DNA of 41,106 nucleotides from Gammaproteobacteria bacterium (GTDB taxonomy: Bacteria; Pseudomonadota; Gammaproteobacteria; Ga0077536). Positions within the stretch are counted from its first letter, which is position 1. Each line of letters starts with the position of its first letter. Made by a program: the position numbers and the translations under genes. Below, one piece after another: positions 15,692 through 23,995 of this stretch. The stretch lies in contig JAUIFX010000015.1 of the NCBI GenBank assembly GCA_030429865.1, forward strand, positions 1 to 41,106. Reading direction: 5' to 3'. Under the pieces are notes generated by a model. The model was not told the origin of the DNA, ran no database searches, and worked only from the letters and a program-made list of their open reading frames with translations.

Positions 15692-15914
15692 CCCGATCGC
15701 CGCCTGGGTGCTGTGCGCGCTGCTCGCCGGGCTGCCGTCGGCCGGTACGGCCGCTGCCGAGCGCACCCGCGCTGGCGAGGCGCGCGGCGAGGCGCGCGGC
15801 GACCAGGCGACAGCACGTCCCGAGCACCGCCAGCGGCGCCTGCCGGACGACGTCTTCAAACCCAGCGAGGAAGTCGGCGAGGACCACCCGGTGCCGTTCC
15901 CCGTCGACATCTGA
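15681..15914 (+). CDS. Small exported protein in the VWA/TolQ-like operon
   Basis: 77 residues. A clear signal peptide (MRSSPIAAWVLCALLAGLPSA, cleavage probably near GTAAA) is followed by a short, very hydrophilic mature part of about 50 residues rich in Arg, Glu and Ala that ends in an acidic tail (PSEEVGEDHPVPFPVDI). It overlaps the preceding gene by 11 bases and is followed after 31 bases by the proton-channel gene. The family is not recognised. The conserved-looking tail RRLPDDVFKPSEEVGED suggests a binding peptide rather than a folded enzyme. Confidence 0.65.
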   Translation: MRSSPIAAWVLCALLAGLPSAGTAAAERTRAGEARGEARGDQATARPEHRQRRLPDDVFKPSEEVGEDHPVPFPVDI

Positions 15915-15945
15915 CCCCGAATCCCACGGCCTGCCGAGCATTCCC

Positions 15946-16743
15946 ATGAAGCACAACCCGACCACCGAGTTCTTCTTTCAGCTCGTCGCCCTGCTCGTCG
16001 CCGTCATCGTCGTGCACGTGCTCTACGTCACGCTGGTGTGGCCCGGCGCGCAGTCGGTGCTCGACGCGCGCGCAGCTGCCCAGGCGCTCGGCGACGCGTT
16101 CGAGATGGACCGTTCCTTCCTCGTCGTGATCAAGGACTACGAGCAGGAAGCCTGTTTCGTCCTGATGCTGTGGGCATCGGCCATCATCGCCTGGAAAGCA
16201 CGCTTCGTGCTGAGCGAACGGCGCCACCTCGCGCAGGACCTGCTCGCGACCGAAGAGGGCACCCGGATCCTGCCGGAGGACACGCGCGCCTACGCGCGGC
16301 GGCTGCAGGCCCTGCCCGCGGCCGAACGCGAGTACCTGCTGCCACGCGCGCTGCTCGCCGCGCTGCAGCGGTTCGGCGCCACCGCCTCCATTCCCGACGT
16401 CGCCCACGCCGTGCGCGAGACCTGCGAGGTCGAGGCCGAACACCTCGATGCGGAGCTGTCGATGATCCGCTACATCGTGTGGGCGATTCCCTCGATTGGC
16501 TTCATCGGCACGGTACGCGGCATCGGCCAGGCGCTCGGCCAGGCCCACCGGGCCGTCGAGGGTGACATCGTCGGCGTCACCGCGAGCCTCGGCGTCGCCT
16601 TCAACTCGACGTTCATCGCGCTCGTGATCAGCCTGTTCATCATGTTCCTGATGCACCAGCTGCAACTGCTGCAGGACCGGCTCGTGTTCGACGCGCAGTC
16701 CTATTGTGATCTCAAGCTGTTGCGCCACCTCGCGGTGCGCTGA
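15946..16743 (+). CDS. MotA/TolQ/ExbB-type proton channel protein
   Basis: 265 residues from ATG at 15946. Hydrophobic segments lie at about 9-32, 69-86, 174-192 and 212-236, with a cytoplasmic loop of about 88 residues between the second and third. The third segment contains IPSIGFIGTVRGI and the fourth GVTASLGVAFNSTFIALVISLF, the paired motifs of the MotA/TolQ/ExbB family that form the proton path. It has no peptidoglycan-binding or long-tail extension. In such complexes a pentamer of this protein surrounds a dimer of single-pass partners; here the obvious partners are the two downstream proteins with TolR/MotB topology. The start is fixed by the first hydrophobic segment. Confidence 0.88.
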   Translation: MKHNPTTEFFFQLVALLVAVIVVHVLYVTLVWPGAQSVLDARAAAQALGDAFEMDRSFLVVIKDYEQEACFVLMLWASAIIAWKARFVLSERRHLAQDLLATEEGTRILPEDTRAYARRLQALPAAEREYLLPRALLAALQRFGATASIPDVAHAVRETCEVEAEHLDAELSMIRYIVWAIPSIGFIGTVRGIGQALGQAHRAVEGDIVGVTASLGVAFNSTFIALVISLFIMFLMHQLQLLQDRLVFDAQSYCDLKLLRHLAVR

Positions 16744-16757
16744 GCGGGGCGGTAACG

Positions 16758-18035
16758 ATGGCTCTGTGGGTCCTGCAACTGAACGACACCGGCATCCGCG
16801 TCACGCGTGACGGCGAACTCGTCGACGACAGTCCGGGCGTCGCCGTGGTCGGCCGCCACGACGTGCTCACCGGCAGCGCGGCCGCGGCTGCGCGCTTCCT
16901 CGAGCCGCGCGCCGCGCACGACCGCTTCTGGCAGCGTCCCGGAGAGCAGCCCCTGCCCGGCGCGACGCGCCAGTGCCGTCACCATGCCGACCTCGTCTAT
17001 CACCACCTTTCGGCCATCCTGGCGCGCTGCGGCAAGCCGCGCGAGGCGGTGCTCGCGGTACCCGCGCACTACGGCGAGGCGGAACTCGCGCAGCTGCTCG
17101 GGATCTGCGAAGCACTCGGACTCCACGTGCCGGCGCTGGTCGACAGCAACGTCGCCGCCCTCGCCGCCTGTGCGCCGCCCGGCTGCTACACCGTGGCCGA
17201 ACTCCATCGCCACCACGCGACGCTGGTCGATGTCGATGTCGACGAGACCTGCAGCCGCGGTAGCGTCACGCTGGTCGAAGCGGCCGCGCTGGCGCGGCTC
17301 GAACATGCCTGCCTCGACCTCATCGCCGACGCGTTTCTCGACCAGGCGCGCTTCGATCCGCTGCACGAAGCTGCCAGCGAGCAGCGCCTCGCCGATACCC
17401 TGCCAGCGTGGCTCGCAGAGGCTGCCGGCGACCCGGCGGAAGTCGAGATCGCGCTCACGCACGGCGGCCGCGATCATACCGCGCACGTCGCGCGGCGCGA
17501 GTTCGAGCGCATCACGGCGATGGTACTCGGCGCACTCGTCGAACGCGTGCCATCGACGCGCGCGCTCGTCGTTTCGCCGGCCCTCGCGGCGCTGCCCGGC
17601 GCCCTGCGCGTGCTCGGCGCCGACGCGGTGCTGCCGGCCGACGCCGCCGCGGCCGGCATCGCCGCGCACCGCCTCGCCCTCGGCAGTGGTGAGCCGACCT
17701 GCTTCGTCACCGTGCTGCCGGCGAGCAGCGCGCCGACGCTCGCGTGCCGCGGCACTGCCGCGCCAACGGCGGATGCACCGACGCACCTGCTGTGTGGCCC
17801 ACGTGCGGTGCCGCTCGGCAACGCGCCCCACACGCTGAACGCCGATGGCAGTCTAGGCGGCGGCGACGCCGCCAGCGCCGCCACGGTACGCCGCGTCGAC
17901 GGCCGCGTGCTTGCCTGGCCCGGTCGTGCCGGGCTCGAGGTGAACGGTCGCGCGGTACGCGACGAGGTCACGCTCGCAGCCGGTGATTTTCTGCGCAGCG
18001 CCGGCGCCGAGTTCCGCGCCATTCGCGTCGACTGA
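16758..18035 (+). CDS. Actin/Hsp70-fold protein with C-terminal FHA-like domain
   Basis: 425 residues, no signal peptide or membrane segment, so cytoplasmic. The segment EAVLAVPAHYGEAELAQLLG...ALGLHVPALVDSNVAALAA (about 95-135) is the strand/helix pattern of the Hsp70/MreB actin-like fold, where DnaK has a VPAxF and VNEPTAAA equivalent. A later stretch (RALVVSPALAALPGALRVL) resembles the second-lobe GG region. The classic DLGTT phosphate loop is not evident, so ATP binding is uncertain. The last ~65 residues (GSLGGGD..., GLEVNGRAV, VTLAAGDFLRSAGAEFRAI) have the beta pattern of an FHA domain. It sits between the channel gene (14-base gap) and the first VWA gene (6-base gap). Possibly a cytoplasmic regulator of the channel. 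Confidence 0.6.
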   Translation: MALWVLQLNDTGIRVTRDGELVDDSPGVAVVGRHDVLTGSAAAAARFLEPRAAHDRFWQRPGEQPLPGATRQCRHHADLVYHHLSAILARCGKPREAVLAVPAHYGEAELAQLLGICEALGLHVPALVDSNVAALAACAPPGCYTVAELHRHHATLVDVDVDETCSRGSVTLVEAAALARLEHACLDLIADAFLDQARFDPLHEAASEQRLADTLPAWLAEAAGDPAEVEIALTHGGRDHTAHVARREFERITAMVLGALVERVPSTRALVVSPALAALPGALRVLGADAVLPADAAAAGIAAHRLALGSGEPTCFVTVLPASSAPTLACRGTAAPTADAPTHLLCGPRAVPLGNAPHTLNADGSLGGGDAASAATVRRVDGRVLAWPGRAGLEVNGRAVRDEVTLAAGDFLRSAGAEFRAIRVD

Positions 18036-18041
18036 ACGACC

Positions 18042-19118
18042 GTGCGCCGCCAGCGCCGCCCGTTGTCCGCGTTCAGCCTGTCGTTCCTCGACATCATGTC
18101 GTGCGGGTTCGGCGCGGTGGTGCTGTTGTTCCTCATCATCAAGCACCAGACCGACGTCGCCGTCGCCGTACCGCCCTACGATCTCGGCGTCGAACTCGAG
18201 ATGCTCGGCGCCGAGCTCGAAGCCGCACGCGACGCCCTCGCCGCGCAGCATGCGCAGAACACGACGGACGAATCCGCGCTGGCCGCGGCGGCAGCCGCGC
18301 GCGACGCGGCGCAGGCCGCGCTCGGCGCTGCGCGCAGTGCCCGCGACGGCCGCCCCTCGCGCGCCGCCGAGATCGCCCGGCTGCGCGCGAGCATTCGCCA
18401 GGCCGAGATCGACAAGCGCGGCCTCGAAGCCCAGATCCACGAGAAGTCGCGCGCGGTACGCCGCTTCGCGGGTGAAGGCAACCGCGAATACCTGACCGGT
18501 ATCCAGCTCGGCGGCAAACGCGTCCTGATCCTGCTCGACAGCTCCGCGAGCATGCTCGACGAACGCATCGTCAATGTCGTTCGCAAGCGCAACATGGACG
18601 AAGCGACGCGGCGCGCGTCGCCCAAGTGGCAACAGGCGCTGGCCACCGTCGACTGGATCAGCGCGCGCTTCCCACCCGGCAGCCGCTACCAGATCTACAC
18701 GTTCGCCGAGCGCGCGCGGCCGGCGCTTGCCGACACCGCCGGGCGCTGGCTGGACGTCGCCGACAGCGCGCGCCTGAACGCCGCCGTGGCCGCGACACGC
18801 GAAGTCGTTCCGAACGGCGGCTCCAGCCTGGAACGCGCGCTGCTCGTGGTCAGCGAACTCGACCCGCCGCCCGACAATGTCTACCTCGTCACCGACGGCC
18901 TGCCGACGCTCGGCACGAAGCCGCCGGCGCACAACACCATCGGCGGCGAGGCGCGGCTGCGCTTGTTCGAGCGCGCCGTCACGCGCATTCCCGAGGGCAT
19001 CCCGGTGAACGTGATCCTGCTGCCGATGGAAGGCGACCCGATGGCGCCGGCCGCTTACTGGCAGATCGCGCTCTACACGCGCGGCGCGTTTCTCAGCCCG
19101 GCGAGCGACTGGCCATGA
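18042..19118 (+). CDS. TolR/MotB-topology membrane protein with periplasmic VWA domain (first copy)
   Basis: 358 residues, GTG start. A short basic N-terminus is followed by one transmembrane segment (about 12-34, including SFLDIMSCGFGAVVLLF), resembling the single pass of TolR/ExbD/MotB-type partners of TolQ-like channels. Next comes an Ala/Glu/Arg coiled coil (about 50-150). The von Willebrand A domain (about 160-355) has MIDAS motif DSSAS at 166-170, a GGSS turn in place of the usual Thr, and the later Asp285 in VTDGLP. Topology places the VWA domain in the periplasm. The stop overlaps the start of the next gene by 4 bases (ATGA). Confidence 0.82.
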   Translation: MRRQRRPLSAFSLSFLDIMSCGFGAVVLLFLIIKHQTDVAVAVPPYDLGVELEMLGAELEAARDALAAQHAQNTTDESALAAAAAARDAAQAALGAARSARDGRPSRAAEIARLRASIRQAEIDKRGLEAQIHEKSRAVRRFAGEGNREYLTGIQLGGKRVLILLDSSASMLDERIVNVVRKRNMDEATRRASPKWQQALATVDWISARFPPGSRYQIYTFAERARPALADTAGRWLDVADSARLNAAVAATREVVPNGGSSLERALLVVSELDPPPDNVYLVTDGLPTLGTKPPAHNTIGGEARLRLFERAVTRIPEGIPVNVILLPMEGDPMAPAAYWQIALYTRGAFLSPASDWP

Positions 19119-20113
19119 GCGTGCGCCGGCGCGGCTTCGAGCCGATCAGCATCGCGTTCCTCGACGTCATTACCTGCGGCTTCGGCGCAATCATCCTGCT
19201 GTTGATGATCGCGCGCTTCGGCGAGCCGCCCGCGCCGGAGCCGGTCGACGATCCGCGCGGCGCGCGCATCGCGACCCTGTCGCGCGAGCTGTTCGCGGTG
19301 CGGCGCGAGACGCGTGCACTCGCCGCGGGCGCCGCAACGCGCGCCGAGCGCCTTGCCGCACTCGCGGACGAGACCGCGCGCCTGCGCGCGGAAGCCGCGC
19401 GGCTGAGCGCACGCGCCAGCGCTGCGGCCGCCACGGCCGCACGCGAGGCGGAGACGCTGGGCGCGCTGGAAACCGCGCAGCAGGCGCTCAGCGCCGAGAT
19501 GCGCCGGCTGTACCGGCAGCGCGATCGCATCCGCACCGATCTCGTCGGCGGCATCCCGATCGACAGCGAGTACATCATCTTCATCATCGACACCTCGGCG
19601 AGCATGTACCACCATGCCTGGGAGCGGGTGATCGATCAGATCGTGCAGACCTTGCAAGTCTATCCGCGGGTCAAGGGCATCCAGATCATGAACGACATGG
19701 GCGCCTACATGTTCGCCGAGTACCGCGGCCGCTGGATCGCGGATTCGCCTGCATGGCGTAATGCCATCGTCGAACGTCTGCGGACCTGGAACGCGTTCTC
19801 GAACTCGAGCCCCGTGGAAGGCATCGAGGCGGCCATCAAGACGTTCTACAGCCCCGACCGCAAGATCAGCCTCTACGTTTACGGCGACGAGTTCACCGGC
19901 GCCTCGATCCGCAAGGTGGTCGAACGGGTGCGCGCGATCAACCGTCCCGGCGCCGATGGCAAGCCGCTCGTGCGCATCCACGCGATCGGCTTCCCGGTGC
20001 AGTTCGCCAACGCGCCCGCGCTGCAGGAAACCGGCATCCGCTTCGCCACCCTGATGCGCGCGCTGACGCGGGAAAACGGCGGAACCTTCGTCGGCCTCGA
20101 CGCCTTTCGATGA
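19115..20113 (+). CDS. TolR/MotB-topology membrane protein with periplasmic VWA domain (second copy)
   Basis: 332 residues. Same plan as the preceding protein: basic start, one transmembrane segment (about 11-31, SIAFLDVITCGFGAIILLLM), coiled coil (about 45-140), then a VWA domain with DTSAS at 159-163 and YGDEF at the position of the later MIDAS Asp. The N-terminal ~30 residues of the two proteins match closely (SxxFLDxxxCGFGAxxLL) while the VWA domains differ, so they are old paralogs, perhaps a heterodimer in one channel. Translationally coupled to the first copy through an ATGA overlap. Last gene of the operon. Confidence 0.82.
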   Translation: MSVRRRGFEPISIAFLDVITCGFGAIILLLMIARFGEPPAPEPVDDPRGARIATLSRELFAVRRETRALAAGAATRAERLAALADETARLRAEAARLSARASAAAATAAREAETLGALETAQQALSAEMRRLYRQRDRIRTDLVGGIPIDSEYIIFIIDTSASMYHHAWERVIDQIVQTLQVYPRVKGIQIMNDMGAYMFAEYRGRWIADSPAWRNAIVERLRTWNAFSNSSPVEGIEAAIKTFYSPDRKISLYVYGDEFTGASIRKVVERVRAINRPGADGKPLVRIHAIGFPVQFANAPALQETGIRFATLMRALTRENGGTFVGLDAFR

Positions 20114-20135
20114 AAATTCTGCGCCCGGTGCGGGT

Positions 20136-20165
20136 TTGACGGCTGCCGCGATGCGCGACTATCTT
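20136..20165 (+). promoter_or_regulatory. Sigma70-type promoter for the response regulator gene
   Basis: TTGACG at 20136-20141 and TATCTT at 20160-20165 are separated by 18 bp, about 80 bases upstream of the regulator start and 22 bases after the operon's last stop. This suggests the regulator is transcribed separately from the VWA operon. Confidence 0.5.
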
Positions 20166-20246
20166 GTTGGAAGACGGCCGCGACAACCGTCGCCCAACCG
20201 ACGCCAAGATCGGTTTTCTCGTGCATTGCAAAGGGAGTGCATACGC

Positions 20247-20945
20247 ATGCAGAACCACGATCCGCTATCGCCGCCCTACCACGTCTTCATTCTCGACGAC
20301 CATCGCTTCATCGGTGAGTTGCTCGGGCACCGCCTCGAAAGCGACTCGCACATGCGCGTGCTCGGTGTCGGCAGCCGCCCCGAGTCGCTCGACGCGGTGC
20401 TGACGCGGCACCGCGTCGACATCGCGCTCATCGACATGGATCTCGGTGAGCATGACGGCCTGCATGTCGCCGACGAGATGCTCGCGCGCTACCCGTCGCT
20501 GCGCATCATCGGCCTGTCCGGCTACGTCGAGTCCCATTATCCACTCGCCATGCTCGAGTGCGGTGGGCGCGGCTTCATGTCCAAGCGCAGTTCGACGAGT
20601 GAGCTGGTCAACGGCGTCAAACGCGTGGCGCGCGGCGATCTCGCCATCAGCCCGGACGTCGCCATGCACCTTGCGACCTGTGTTTCCGACGAGACCTGGC
20701 GCCGGCGCCTGCAGGGACTGACGCAGCGGGAGCGCGAGGTCCTGTGCCTGCTCGCACGCGGCTACTCGGTCGACGAGGTCGGCTCGCGCCTGGAACTCGC
20801 GGCGAAGACGGTGCAGTCCCACCGCACGAGCATGAAGCGCAAGCTCGGCGCCCGCAACGACGTCGAACTGTGCCTGATGGCGCTGCGCGCCGGCGTCGTC
20901 AGCGTGCGCGAAGCACGCGCCGACTACTGCCAGGCGACCTGCTGA
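20247..20945 (+). CDS. NarL/FixJ-type response regulator (REC + LuxR HTH)
   Basis: 232 residues from ATG at 20247, with GGGAG ten bases upstream. The receiver domain has the acidic pair in VFILDDHRFIGELL, the phospho-acceptor Asp in ALIDMDLGEHDG, a Ser in GLSGYVES and the conserved Lys in GFMSKRSS. The C-terminal LuxR-type HTH is GLTQREREVLCLLARGYSVDEVGSRLELAAKTVQSHR. All activation residues are present, so it should be phosphorylated, but no histidine kinase is encoded nearby. It follows the VWA operon by 133 bases with its own promoter and may or may not control it. Confidence 0.9.
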   Translation: MQNHDPLSPPYHVFILDDHRFIGELLGHRLESDSHMRVLGVGSRPESLDAVLTRHRVDIALIDMDLGEHDGLHVADEMLARYPSLRIIGLSGYVESHYPLAMLECGGRGFMSKRSSTSELVNGVKRVARGDLAISPDVAMHLATCVSDETWRRRLQGLTQREREVLCLLARGYSVDEVGSRLELAAKTVQSHRTSMKRKLGARNDVELCLMALRAGVVSVREARADYCQATC

Positions 20946-20957
20946 ACGCGCGGCGGC

Positions 20958-21833
20958 TCACGGCTTGCGCGCGTGCGCGATACCGAAGCCGCGCATGGCC
21001 GTGAGACCGTCGTCGCGATCCGCGAGGTAGGTCGCCTCCAGCGCCTCGTCGAGGTGGATGTCGACGACGTCGAAACCGGCGTCCGCCAGGAGACCGCATA
21101 CCTCGTCCGGCGTGTGGTAGCTGACGTAGCGCTCACCGAGCCGGGCGGTGAAACGTTGCGCGAAGGACTGCACGCGGCCGCTGCCGCGGACCAGCGTGTG
21201 CCTGGGCAGGAGAAAATCGAACAGCAGCTCGCTGCCCGGCGCGGCAAGCCGGGCGATGTGCCCCAGGGTCTCGCGGATCGCCGCGGCGCTGAGATAGTAG
21301 ATGACGCCCTGCCAGGCGAACAACGCCGGCTCACCGGGCGCGAAGCGCGAGCGGGCGAGTCCGGCGTCCAGGCTTTCCTGCTCGAAGTCGATGGCAACGG
21401 TCTCGAAATCGCGCGCCACCCGGTCCCCGCCCAGGCCCTTGACGCGTTCGAGCTTGACCGCCTGCGTCGCCGGATGATCGACCTCGATGATGTGCACGCC
21501 CTCGAGCCACGGCGGACGCCGCAGTGCGGTCGAATCGAAGCCTGCGCCGAGCAGCACGAACTGGCGGTTTCCCGCGGCCACGAACTGCTCCAGGCAGCGC
21601 TCGGTGAGATGGTCGCGAACCAGGATCCAGCCGTGCACCGGGCGCAGGCCGCGCAACAGGACGCGCACGAGCAGCCAGTGCAGCAGGCGGCTTTCGCACA
21701 CCTGCCGCCACACCGGGCTGGTCAGCGCCTGCGCATAGGGGTCGGCGAACAGCACCGGGCGATCGTGGCGCAGGTGGCAGGCGCGAATCGCCGCCGTAGC
21801 TTCGGCCGTGCGGCTGTGGGAGTGGGTCAACAT
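20958..21833 (-). CDS. Class I SAM-dependent methyltransferase (LCM/PPM-like)
   Basis: 291 residues from ATG at 21833. The N-terminal TAEATAAIRACH and FADPYAQAL, then the SAM-binding FVLLGAGFDSTALRR, an acidic strand-2 end IIEVDHPATQAVK, and FAWQGVIYYLS define the family of about 300-residue methyltransferases related to leucine carboxyl methyltransferase, often acting on polyketides or other small molecules. No Shine-Dalgarno is visible before the chosen start. Convergent with the response regulator gene, 12 bases apart. Substrate unknown. Confidence 0.8.
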   Translation of the reverse strand: MLTHSHSRTAEATAAIRACHLRHDRPVLFADPYAQALTSPVWRQVCESRLLHWLLVRVLLRGLRPVHGWILVRDHLTERCLEQFVAAGNRQFVLLGAGFDSTALRRPPWLEGVHIIEVDHPATQAVKLERVKGLGGDRVARDFETVAIDFEQESLDAGLARSRFAPGEPALFAWQGVIYYLSAAAIRETLGHIARLAAPGSELLFDFLLPRHTLVRGSGRVQSFAQRFTARLGERYVSYHTPDEVCGLLADAGFDVVDIHLDEALEATYLADRDDGLTAMRGFGIAHARKP

Positions 21834-21962
21834 CGATGGCGAACTCGGACGTGCCAACACAGAGCGGCAATGTGAACGCGGCGCCGGAAGCAGGCAATGG
21901 CCCCGGCGCGCGCGGCACCGCGCCTGCCCCACATCGGGTAGTGCAGGCCGGCGCCGTCCGCC

Positions 21963-22940
21963 TCAGCCCGCGAACGCCGGCATCACGTCCTTGACGAAGA
22001 TCTCCTGCGTCTCGGGCGTAGCCATGAAGAAGATGTAATAGGTCATGCCGGTCTCGTCGATACGCCGGCGGAGTTCACGGCGCACCTCGTCCGCCGTACC
22101 CAGCAACGTCACCGGGGCACCCTGCGCGGTGGCGTAGTCGGGGAAACCGAGCTGTGCGGCGAGCTGGCGCAGGTGTTCGTCGTCAGCCCGGCGCGAGAGG
22201 CCGAGCAGCAACAGGCCGCCGAGCTCCACCGCACCCGGGTCACGCCCGGCTTCGCGCATCATGTCGTGCAGCTTCGCGATCCGCCCCTTGAGCGTCGCCA
22301 TGTCGAACTTGCGCGTCGCGACCGGATCGTTGACGAAATCCTTGCCGTTGCCGGTCGGCGGGATGATGTTGAGGATATCCGCCTCGCGCGCGGCGATGCG
22401 TAACAAGCCGGTTCCGGAACCGCCGAGCATGATCGGCATGTGGCTCTGTAACGGGCGCGGGTTGTTGTAGGCGTCGCGCACCTCGAAATGGCGTCCCTTG
22501 AAGGCCGGCGCCGCCTCGGTGCACATGGCCTTGAGGATCTGGATGGTCTCGTCGAGCTGCTCGAGCCGCTCGGCGAGCGGGGGAAAGCGGTAACCGTGCG
22601 CAAGGTACTCCTTGTCCTGCCAGCCGGCGCCGAGCCCGCAGATGAAGCGGCCACCGCAGGCGATATCCAGCGTCGAGACGATCTTCGCCAGCAGCGGCGG
22701 CGTGCGGAACGACGCGGCGGCGACGCAGGGCGCGAGCTTGACCCGTTCGGTTTCCGCGGCAATCGCAGTCAGCGCAGTGAAGCACTCGAGCTGCGGCGAT
22801 TCGGGTTGGCCGAGCGGCGAGTAGAAGTGATCGTTCAACGACACCGAGTAGAGGCCATCGCGCTCGGCGGCGACCGCCGCGGCCCTGGCTTCGTCGAGAT
22901 CACCGGTAGGCAGGAAGATTCCGAATTTCGCTTGCGACAT
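21963..22940 (-). CDS. Luciferase-like (LLM class) flavin/F420-dependent oxidoreductase
   Basis: 325 residues. Bacterial-luciferase-type TIM barrel: KFGIFLPTGDLDEARAAAVAAERDG at the start, SLNDHFYS, the RTPPLLAKIVSTLDIACGGRFICGLGAGW motif typical of the family (about 78-107), and PIMLGGSGTGLLRIAAREADILNI near the middle. Length fits the family. Whether the cofactor is FMN or F420 cannot be told from sequence alone. It lies 129 bases downstream of where the methyltransferase transcript would start, so the two minus-strand genes could be independent. Confidence 0.85.
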   Translation of the reverse strand: MSQAKFGIFLPTGDLDEARAAAVAAERDGLYSVSLNDHFYSPLGQPESPQLECFTALTAIAAETERVKLAPCVAAASFRTPPLLAKIVSTLDIACGGRFICGLGAGWQDKEYLAHGYRFPPLAERLEQLDETIQILKAMCTEAAPAFKGRHFEVRDAYNNPRPLQSHMPIMLGGSGTGLLRIAAREADILNIIPPTGNGKDFVNDPVATRKFDMATLKGRIAKLHDMMREAGRDPGAVELGGLLLLGLSRRADDEHLRQLAAQLGFPDYATAQGAPVTLLGTADEVRRELRRRIDETGMTYYIFFMATPETQEIFVKDVMPAFAG

Positions 22941-23116
22941 GTCACGCTCCCCTCGTCGTATGCACCTCGATCACGGCAGGCGCTGCTGGCCCCACGGCCT
23001 GCCTTGCCCGACGCCCCCTCGCGTGTTCCGCTCGTCGGCCGCGTGGCGCGTTTACCCTTGCGGCATTCTCGGGTGAAATGAGCGGTGTGCCTGCATTCTA
23101 TGTTGGAGATCGGACG

Positions 23117-23896
23117 ATGAACACAACACCTGCCCGGTGGTGCCGCGGCCTGTTTGCCTGCTGCGTCGCGCTCGTGGCATGCGTCGCGCATGCCGAACCG
23201 ACCGAGGTCACCGTGCGCGTGCTGAGCCGGGATGCGAAGTTCGTCGGCTCGAGCATGGGCGGCGTACAGGTCACGCTGACCGACGTCCTCAGCGGCACGC
23301 AGCTCGCCAGCGGCGTGACCCGTGGCAGCACCGGCGACACCAGGCGCATCATGCACGCCGATGGCGGGCGCCGCGCGGTGCTTGCCAACGAGGGCGCGGC
23401 CGGGTGGACGGTCACGCTGGACCTCGCGCAGCCGACGCTGATCGAGGTGGCCGCGTTCGGACCACTCGGCCAGATGCAGGCGGCGCAGCGCGTCACCGCG
23501 CGCCAGTGGGTAGTGCCGGGCCGTCACCTCTCGGCCGGCAACGGCTGGTTGCTGGAACTGCCCGGTTTTGCCGTCGACGTGCTCGCGCCCCCTGCGCACG
23601 TCAAGCTCGAAGGCGCCATCACCGAGGTCGAGGTGCGCGCGAACGTGACCCTGATGTGCGGCTGCCCCGTCGAGCCGGGCGGACTGTGGGATGCCAACGC
23701 CTACGAGGTCGCCGCGCTGGTCAGCCACGAAGGTGAGCCGCTCGGCCGCTATCCGCTGCAGTATGCGGGCAGCACCAGCCAGTTCGCTGTCAGCGTGCCG
23801 ACCACCGAGCCCGGTCTCTACGAAGTCGTGGTCTACGCGCATGACCCGGCGAACGGCAACACCGGACTGGATCGGACGACCTTCTTCGTACCCTGA
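23117..23896 (+). CDS. Secreted protein of unknown function
   Basis: 259 residues from ATG at 23117 with TTGGAGA ribosome-binding site; an in-frame start at 23078 would put a non-signal leader first and is less likely. Signal peptide with a long hydrophobic core (GLFACCVALVACVAHA, cleavage near AHA-EP). The mature protein is mostly predicted beta strand with no cofactor motif; a CGC (VTLMCGCPVEPGG) and several Gly/Val-rich strands suggest one or two immunoglobulin-like or jelly-roll domains (a C-terminal GLYEVVVYAHDPANGNTG is Ig-like). I do not recognise the family. It is divergent from the luciferase-like gene. Confidence 0.7.
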   Translation: MNTTPARWCRGLFACCVALVACVAHAEPTEVTVRVLSRDAKFVGSSMGGVQVTLTDVLSGTQLASGVTRGSTGDTRRIMHADGGRRAVLANEGAAGWTVTLDLAQPTLIEVAAFGPLGQMQAAQRVTARQWVVPGRHLSAGNGWLLELPGFAVDVLAPPAHVKLEGAITEVEVRANVTLMCGCPVEPGGLWDANAYEVAALVSHEGEPLGRYPLQYAGSTSQFAVSVPTTEPGLYEVVVYAHDPANGNTGLDRTTFFVP

Positions 23897-23995
23897 CGCG
23901 CGCGGGATTCCTGATCCCGGTCATCCTCCCGCGGCAGGCACCTGGCCCATACTCACGCGGTCCATGGTGCGACAATCAAACAGGAGGGCAATGCC

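Noticed and set aside
15946-20113. Zorya-type antiphage system
   Set aside because: A MotA-like channel is present, but there is no ZorB-type peptidoglycan-binding partner and no ZorC, helicase ZorD or nuclease ZorE.
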